Under the pieces are notes generated by a model, which saw nothing but the letters and a program-made list of their open reading frames with translations, had not been told where the DNA came from and did not search any database. A stretch of DNA of 64,000 nt from Ophiura sarsii. Lineage: Eukaryota > Echinodermata > Ophiuroidea > Amphilepidida > Ophiuridae. The position numbers and the translations under genes were made by a program. The stretch is from the NCBI GenBank assembly GCA_035610835.1, contig CM069455.1:39897278-39961277 (forward strand), given 5' to 3'. Positions 57,285 to 64,000 of this stretch are shown piece after piece (the first letter of the stretch is position 1; every line of letters starts with the position of its first letter).

Positions 57285-59536
57285 ATGAATGTCAGACTCA
57301 TGTTTGTTTGTTTCACTGTGATAGCGTTTCTTTCTCCAATGATGACGTCAGGAGCCGTCATACCCATCAAGTATCGTTTTAGACGAAACGTGGGTGATTT
57401 GGTGACGTCCCCCAACCTGCGATGCACAAAAAGAAACGCCGATACTTTAATTTGTAAGTAATATTTTCTTCTTTATATCGATTAAGTGATAGTAATCCTC
57501 GTTTTTAAGTTACGTTCAATGAATGCGATCACTAATCATAATATATGTCATAGTAGCGGAAGACAACGCCTAGAAAACACTCGTAAGTAAGCTTATCAAA
57601 AACCTCTTCCTGTTATAATGTGTTATTGTATAGCGCCGTCTTGTGCCAATAATAATGCCACCCATTTTTACTCTGATCCAGCATTTAAAAACGATCATGT
57701 GATTTTAGTAGCGCCCTCTAGCGGCAATTTCTATCTTAGAATCAGTGTGCACTTTTAGAAGTCTTTTGGAGCTATTAGGGCGCAGCCTCATTTGGCATTA
57801 CGTCATTGCAAACATGCTGTCAATCAGTCGTCCTAAAGTTTATCCCCAAGGCTTGTGTGCACTGAACTAACACAAAACAATAGCCTATACGAGTTAAATA
57901 TTATCTATAAAGCTGTTACAAGTAAAGCAAGATTTGTTACATCATGTTATAACTAGAACTTCCAATGTTTGCCAATAGCTCAACTGCAGCTGAAATTCAG
58001 GTTTAAAAATTAAGATTTGTCGTTTGTCCGTCGTTAGCTTTTTTTCGACGGTCAGTTATACGAAATATTTTTTCGCTGATAAAAATGTTTTAATTTTATA
58101 ATTAATGTCATATTAAATAGTTGGAACGAAATATCTGAAGTTTCGTGTATAACCACAACCGGGGTTCGAATCGCTAGCGGTATATTTTACGTTGTGAAGC
58201 TAGGCACATCCGGAAACGAGAAATACTTTTCTATTTTTTTCCATGTACACTGACTTGCTCGGGTCACTGCCCTTTCAAACTATAAACATTTTATTCATGA
58301 AATACAATTTTAAAAATGCCTATTCTTGTATTATTATTTTTTCATTACAGGTAAACTCCAAACAGGTCAAACGATCACGATGATTGGGAGCAACAACAAA
58401 GTGTAAGAGCCTTGTAGTTTTTGAAACCTGGTCTCTCTCTAATAATCAGTCTATATCGGACTGAACCCATGTACGTATTCAGTCTATATCAGACTGATTA
58501 CGGCAGTACTATTTTAATGAATTTTGACACCGTTGAATTGATATTTGTGAATACTTGTAAATCACACAAACCCGGGCGAGCGGTGAGAGGGGTGACAAAA
58601 CAAGGTCAAACATATGTTGGATATCCTACTAGCTTATGCTATTTACGGAATAAATCGTAATATATATATTTAACTTAGCTAGCTTTATTCCGTAACTGAA
58701 TATAGATGTTATAATAAAACGTGCATAACCGTGTATGATGATATCATGTAAATATATATATATATATTTCTACATTTTATTATTTGTGTAATTGAAAACA
58801 TTGTGTAATATGTTTAAGGACGGATCAGTCGAGACAATTGATGCCGAGGTGTTCCAAATGTGAATGTTCAAATAAAACAAAATCCATATACAGGTATTCA
58901 ATTTATTGTCGCCCAAATGGATTACATAATTAAAGATATCGACCTAATTTCTCAAATGCACGTGTTTGTTAAGATTGCACAATCTGCACTCAGCTAGCAC
59001 CGGGCACGGTTGAGCAACCATTCAAGGCGTACAGATGGTGCACGAGTTTAACTAAACGCGCGTTAAACTACCCCCATACCCATGTTTTAAGTTAGACCCT
59101 TAAACGCATGTTTAGCCTAAAATCGAGTTTAATTATACATACGCGAATACGGCCTAATTTGTTTACAGTTGGTTGTTGTCCCTTTTATCACCACTACTAC
59201 TGATAAGTTGACGGTAAACCACATGAAAAGTTTGTCAAACTGTCGTACACGATTAGTTAGAGGCCCCCCCCCCCCCCCCCCCCCCCCGTCCCGGTCGCGA
59301 AATATTTTGTCCGTAAATCGACGCCCTATTGTAATGTTAACTACGGAATAAAATATCGCATCCCGGTCCCATCTAGCTGCACTATTGTACGATGATCGAT
59401 AGTTGTCAATTGAATGCGGGAAATACAAGACAATGATTAATCTCAAGGTATTTGTTCTTTTTATCTCAGAGAGGTGAATGGAGTTCCAGTTGACATCGAG
59501 GAAGATGAAGGCAACGGTGTGACCCAGACGAAATGA
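57285..59536 (+). CDS. Gene F: secreted Cys-pair precursor, complete, 3 exons
   Basis: Exons are 57285-57453, 58351-58402 and 59470-59536, giving 95 residues. Exon 1 encodes a signal peptide (MNVRLMFVCFTVIAFLSPMM) then GAVIPIKY, the furin-type site RFRR (31-34) and NVGDLVTSPNLRCTKRNADT. The donor T|GTAAGT splits the second Cys codon exactly as in the minus-strand copies. Exon 2 (acceptor TTCATTACAG) encodes KLQTGQTITMIGSNNK and ends GT|GTAAGA. Exon 3 (acceptor TTATCTCAG) encodes EVNGVPVDIEEDEGNGVTQT K and a TGA, with AATAAA 14 bases later. Similarity to A, C and E is weak in sequence, but architecture, phase and the I-x-G-x-N-N motif agree. It is the only member on the plus strand and the only one with a clear third exon. 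Function unknown. Confidence 0.78.
58435..58710. repeat. Dispersed repeat in gene F intron 2
   Basis: Shares TCAGTCTATATC(G/A)GACTGA, GGATATCCTA and CTATTTACGGAATAAA with 40660-40800 in inverted order. Confidence 0.6.
59263..59287. repeat. Poly(C) tract
   Basis: About 25 C in gene F intron 2. Similar long C runs lie at 2179-2226, 17370-17389 and 62585-62611. Confidence 0.9.
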
Positions 59537-59549
59537 TTGGACGCTTTCA

Positions 59550-59555
59550 AATAAA
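59550..59555 (+). terminator. Poly(A) signal of gene F
   Basis: AATAAA begins 14 bases after the TGA; this supports exon 3 as the last exon. Confidence 0.6.
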
Positions 59556-59886
59556 TATTATTAAATAATGGTGTTACGGGTGTTACGGTTGATTCTGATA
59601 CCACGCCAGAATTGAGATATATAATTAGCTAGAATGTGTATAACAAGACCCTATTTTCGAGAACTTTCCAAATATAATATTCTGTCGTAGGTCTAAGCAA
59701 TGAGGACAACAACAACTACAACCTTACCATGCTTAGCTGCTGCCCACAATTCGCTCGAACTCTTTTGGCAAGAAATCCCATGACATAAATACTGCTTAAG
59801 TTAAAAATGGAGGTTGATCTTTTTGAGGAAACCCGTCACAACGGACATTTTATTAAGTAAAACCTCTCTATAGTACGTCCAAATTT

Positions 59887-60092
59887 AGGGATGGCATCCA
59901 GATTCGTACGGATTGAAAACCGTAGATAGGAGAGGGTAAACGCACTGGCTGTCCGTGGCTAAACACGTATTAGGTGATCATTATTTAACCGCGTTCCGTG
60001 TATCTACAAAAAAAAACCTGTCCGTTTATCCCAGTGCGTTTACCCTCTCCGATCTACGGTTTTCAATCCGTACGAATCTGGATGCCATCCCT
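59887..60092. repeat. Hairpin repeat, 60-bp arms
   Basis: AGGGATGGCATCCAGATTCG through GAGAGGGTAAACGCACTGG and its reverse complement, about 85 bases apart. Arms are nearly identical, so it is young. Confidence 0.85.
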
Positions 60093-60099
60093 TACGAAG

Positions 60100-60628
60100 A
60101 TTGAAAAAGGTCACATTCAGGGATCGGGTAGAATAATTCCTAGATGTGGGTTTGTTTGTTTGTTTGTTTGTTTACACGGTCGGTCCGTACAGACACACGC
60201 TTGGGTCCTGAAGGGCCCAGACTCAAGCAAATTGCTCGGGCCAGGCTTAAAAAGCCTATATAAGCATGCTGATGTAAAGGGTTTTGAATTCCCTAGCAGC
60301 ACCGACACATGAAAATAGCATTGCCGGTACTCTCACCCTGATTCGGATAGCATTAGTCAAGAAAGTTGTATAATCTATTAAACCAGAATCATCGAAATAA
60401 ATTCCGCCAGAACCAAGTTATCAACTGAGACGATGACGAGCACACGTATAAAGTCATACGTCAAATTTAACAGCAAGCATGATGGCAGAGCAGACAACAA
60501 CTGTCAACACATACAGGTCATCCAACGTACCCTAGTTTTTAAGCCATTATTTGTGCTCCGGCAAAAGAAGACGGTTGCTTTGTATTCCTGACACTTATAC
60601 GAATTATACTAGTGCAGTGAATATGAGC
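60100..60628. other. No gene seen
   Basis: A short GTTT tandem (60150-60172) is the only structure. Confidence 0.4.
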
Positions 60629-60629
60629 A

Positions 60630-61241
60630 TGTTTCTACTGGTCACATAACGCTAAGGGATCACGTCAAAACTCGACCGCCAGGCAACTGCCGGTTACGGC
60701 CGATTCCGCCCGGTTCCGCCCGGTTCTCACAAAACGCGTCGTCTGTTATAATATACATACATAATGAGGTCAAATAGTTACACTCTGGTGAGCACGACCG
60801 GTTGATAGTGCCTCGTTACATGCGTGAGCAATAAAATCTTAAAGTAATGGGCTCTCAAGTCTCAGTTGACAACCAGTACAATACAGCTATTGATTTTCGT
60901 TGGGATTGGCTTTTTCAATCTGTTTATAGCTCAATTAACTTTTTAAAATCAATACCGAAAGTCTATGAATGGGTTTTTTTATAGAACGATTATAGAGAGA
61001 GCTATTATGACCGCAAAGTAACAGATTGATAGTGTAAATTGGTCCGGTTACAGCATTAAGTCAACCGGCGGTTGTTCAGTGTTGCATGCGTGAATATTCA
61101 TATACCAGTAAAACATTTGACCTGAAAGAACCGGGCGGAACCGAACGTAACCGGCGGTCAACGGGCGGTCGAGTTTTGATGTCTTCCCTAACGCTACGTT
61201 TTCTAACGGCAATTACCGCTAACTTGCCCAGTAGAAACTGC
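60630..61241. mobile_element. Foldback element with GTTTCTACTGG ends
   Basis: The arms carry GTTTCTACTGG, AACGCTAAGGGA, CAAAACTCGACCGCC and CGGTTACGG..CCGCCCGG in inverted order, about 100 bases each. GC-rich ends, AT-rich centre. Confidence 0.75.
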
Positions 61242-61387
61242 AAACCGTTATGCATGTTAAATCTTATCGCTAAATACAGAATACACGTACTTATGTAAAT
61301 GAAACTGGTCTAACTTCTCCATATTTTATTGCCGTCGTATTTAAATGCATTTCCCGTATACATGAATTACACCTAGAAATGGGTTGG

Positions 61388-61740
61388 TTAAAGGTAGATG
61401 TTCCGATTTTCAACTTGAAGTTTTCTATTCTACATGAAAGGTCATCCTTAAAAAAGTCGTGTTCCAAAGTTTGAGTTGCATAGCTCTAATGGTTCTCATT
61501 TTAGACGCACAAGATGCTGTGAACTGTACCCATTGAGTAGTACACAAACTATATCGGTGGTTACCACCATTCGCGGTAATTCGACGTTATTTCATCGATT
61601 TCTCCGTAATTATACCGATTTAGGCCGTCAAATTTCAGTATGATGATGAGAAAAATACGAGCTTTCATATGATATGAAAATCTCCGTATGTTTGAAATAA
61701 TTCTGTGTTACGAAAATGTGATCGGGTCATCTACCTTTAA
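61388..61740. mobile_element. 353-bp TTAA-flanked MITE, copy 2
   Basis: TTAAAGGTAGATG and CATCTACCTTTAA ends; reverse-orientation twin of 29133-29485. Confidence 0.85.
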
Positions 61741-61744
61741 CTTC

Positions 61745-62285
61745 GCGAATAGAAACGGGGGTGATGAAAATATTTAACTGTAAATACCGTTATTTTAAAA
61801 AGCGTTAACTTTCCATGGTGCCTCAGTAGAAACACGTTCTATATGTAACATAAATGATTCACAATAAACACTTCGTATCCCAAAAATATGTACCTTGATG
61901 TCTTCAGGTCTTTAGTGTGTATTAAGTGTAAACACGTTCATTCTCAAACAGAATGTTTTCAAAAATAACCTGTAGAGTGTGCACACCACCAAATAATATT
62001 TGGCATACTGGCAATACCCGTTGGTGTTTTTAAAATATGATTAACCCCTCGGTAACTAATCTAAAGTCCTAGAAAAAGTGTCAAATCATGGAATTATATT
62101 TACGCACAAAAAGACCACTCAGAAAATTAACTGTCGGGTTATTTTATAACCCGACAAACTATTATCAAAATTTGATTTTACAGAAATTAGGAAAAATGTT
62201 GTTCTTCAATTTGGAAGACATTTGTTTCATGTTTGTAAATATAATTTGATAAGAAAAAATGCAGCTCCCGGTACCCCTTGTGTTT
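61745..62285. other. No gene seen
   Basis: A short palindrome GTCGGGTTATTTTATAACCCGAC (about 62133-62155) is the only structure. Confidence 0.4.
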
Positions 62286-62287
62286 GC

Positions 62288-62640
62288 TCCAGTGGCGTAC
62301 CGACCGGGGGGCAAAGGGGGCAACTTGCCCCCCCTGGCTCCAAATACCGGGTCGCTAAAATCGTAAGACCGGGTCGCTAAAATCTCACAAGGAAAAAAAA
62401 AAAAATACCTAGACCGAAAAGACTAAGGATTGGGCATTATTTGTTGATTTTTTATTTATTTTTTGTACTGCGAAATGTTTGCAACCGTGCGAAATTTTTG
62501 ACCGTGCGAAATTTTTTGACCGTGCGAAATTTTTTGACACTACCCCCCCCCCCCAAATTTACTGTCGGGTCGACATACTCCTGCCCCCCCCCCCCCCCCC
62601 CCCCCCCCCCTGGCTCACATGCCGCGGTACGCGCCTGGTT
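62288..62640. mobile_element. hAT-like G/C-rich element
   Basis: The left end CCAGTGGCGTACCGACCGGG and right end GGTACGCGCCTGG are imperfect inverted repeats. The body holds three to four GACCGTGCGAAATTTTTT units and two long C runs. Best preserved copy of the family at 13735. Confidence 0.65.
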
Positions 62641-62854
62641 TGCTCCACCTATTCATTACCAAAAACTTCATAACATACTGGCCAGTTACATTTTTAATTG
62701 ATTATAGTACATCAATATCGCCCCTATCGATGATATTTTCCCCATTTTATGGAACATATACATTTACATTCATGCAAACGCCCCAAAATCAAGAGAACCC
62801 ATAAATGGTTATCTATATAGTATAACTTTGAATCAAGAATGCCTAAAGGGCCCA

Positions 62855-62978
62855 GCAGACTCCACAACGCTCCAACGCAGAGCGCAAGCGTTTGACCAAT
62901 CAGGCTGCGTCATTTAGTGGTGGTGGAGCTACTACGCATGTGTGAGAGCGCAAAGAGTTCGAGCGTTGTGGAGTCTGC
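62855..62978. mobile_element. Short MITE, perfect 18-bp ends
   Basis: GCAGACTCCACAACGCTC and its exact reverse complement frame 124 bases. Confidence 0.8.
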
Positions 62979-62979
62979 A

Positions 62980-63385
62980 CAGCCCCTAATTCTTCAAAAT
63001 AGTGTTGCTGAGCATCAAACTGTGTTTTTAAATGTGGCAGCATCTTTCACATTAGTGATCAGTTGGTTTGCAGTATAATGCATACAATTCACCAACCTGG
63101 TCTCCTTACTAAACTGCTATGCAGATAACAAAAGGGTTTAATCTGAATGTATTTGGCAGTTTAAGGCGTTATGAGACTGCCCTCTATATATATCTATTCG
63201 GCTGTACCATTATAGATTAGCTTTATTCCGTTATTCCGCCCTCAAAGAGATTGAGCGCAATAACACTGGCAAAATAGTTAAAGAATATAGGATATCCAAT
63301 ATTTACTGTTTAAGAATGTAGAAAAATCTTAGTTATTGACAGATAAATTTGAGAGGAAATTGTAATAGTCTACTAACATTACGTC
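62980..63385. other. No gene seen
   Basis: Carries part of the dispersed TTTATTCCGT / GGATATCCAATAT repeat (63218-63303). Confidence 0.45.
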
Positions 63386-63734
63386 AGCACTTTCCACGCG
63401 GCTATTAGTTTTACCTTATTATACAAAACAGATTTTGCAGAAACCTTTCGCAATTTTCAATAATCTCGGCAAGGTTTACTGAACAAATACTATTGGCATG
63501 TTTATACTTTTTCAATGCATTTCTCATGGTGATTCCAAATATAGTAATGAAATTCAATAATGTTTTGAGCAAAATAAAAATATAAATGTTGATATTTTAG
63601 AAACATTTCATGACATTTTGGAATGTCGCCCAAATGAACTTGATTGTTATATTAATTTGGTCATTTTAGTGTTAAGATTTTTGAAAATAGTTAGAATGTC
63701 GTCTGTAGACGCGTGCCGCGCGTGGAAAGTGTTT
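63386..63734. mobile_element. TTAA-family MITE, enlarged copy
   Basis: CAGCACTTTCCACGCGGC and GCGTGGAAAGTGTTTTAA ends. About 100 bases longer than the reference because part of the right half is present twice (GGAATGTCG.. and GAATGTCGTCTG..). Confidence 0.7.
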
Positions 63735-64000
63735 TAAGTTTATCACGTGATACATTCATTGTAAATTGGATCGCTGAGATTTACAATACAAATTACGTCA
63801 TATCCTGACATTCAGAAAACGTCACGTTTTTTTCTTAAACATATTTCTCTCTTTAAATTAAAACAGTGTCATTACTAATCAACGAATGGCATTCCCATCA
63901 ATTGAAATGGTTGTCGATATTATTTTATCGATGAGAAAATAGAATCGATGTGAAAATAGAAAGTAGGTTAATACCATGGTGACAAAATATAATTCAAAAT

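Noticed and set aside
57017..57382. 121-residue plus-strand open frame overlapping gene F exon 1
   Set aside because: It is in a different frame from the signal-peptide exon of gene F, which has proper splice sites; no motif in this frame.
59169..59446. Pro- and Gly-rich open frames on both strands
   Set aside because: They are produced by the poly(C) tract at 59263-59287.

Overview
This is intergenic-rich, repeat-laden DNA from a multicellular animal. Three things show this: genes in short exons with GT..AG introns, TTAGGG-like interstitial telomere sequence, and many degraded LINE, SINE, DNA-transposon and MITE copies. The style (AT-rich, thick with foldback elements, long C/G homopolymers) suggests a marine invertebrate, perhaps an echinoderm or hemichordate, but nothing here fixes the species. 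A run of exactly 100 N at 6622-6721 is an assembly gap. Almost every long open frame in the window is accidental or a transposon relic.

The one real protein-coding theme is a local family of small secreted peptide precursors that I do not recognise. Members encode a signal peptide, a short propeptide, an Arg-X-X-Arg or Arg-X-Arg-Arg furin-type site, then a mature peptide starting two residues before a Cys-Pro, with a second Cys about 17 residues on. In every copy the first intron interrupts the second Cys codon after its first base (T|GC or T|GT). I can build gene A (8930-7774, minus), gene C (27593-26187, minus), most of gene E (48156-43951, minus) and the complete three-exon gene F (57285-59536, plus). 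There are also three damaged copies: B (exon 2 only, 13484-13405), D (exon 1 only, 31511-31373) and D' (exon 1 with a frameshift, 33360-33185).

Layout. 0-7 kb: transposon relics, a possible Crypton-type first exon, a TGAGTCA-rich minisatellite, a degenerate zinc finger and the N gap. 7.7-12.8 kb: duplication unit 1 with gene A. 13.3-23.9 kb: unit 2, the same unit but with exon 1 replaced by a G-rich element and a 6.6-kb composite repeat island inserted. 26.1-28.4 kb: unit 3 with gene C. 29-36 kb: partial copies D and D' among foldback elements. 36-43 kb: a tandem array, a LINE tail and MITEs, with no peptide gene seen. 43.9-48.2 kb: gene E with an expanded acidic repeat. 48.4-53.1 kb: LINE relics between inverted flanks. 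53-57 kb: MITEs, telomere-like repeats and a SINE. 57.1-59.6 kb: gene F on the opposite strand. 59.8-64 kb: more foldback elements.

The window reads as birth-and-death evolution of a secreted peptide family inside transposon-dense DNA. Because the copies are tandem duplicates, several insertions can be dated against an empty site in a sister unit.
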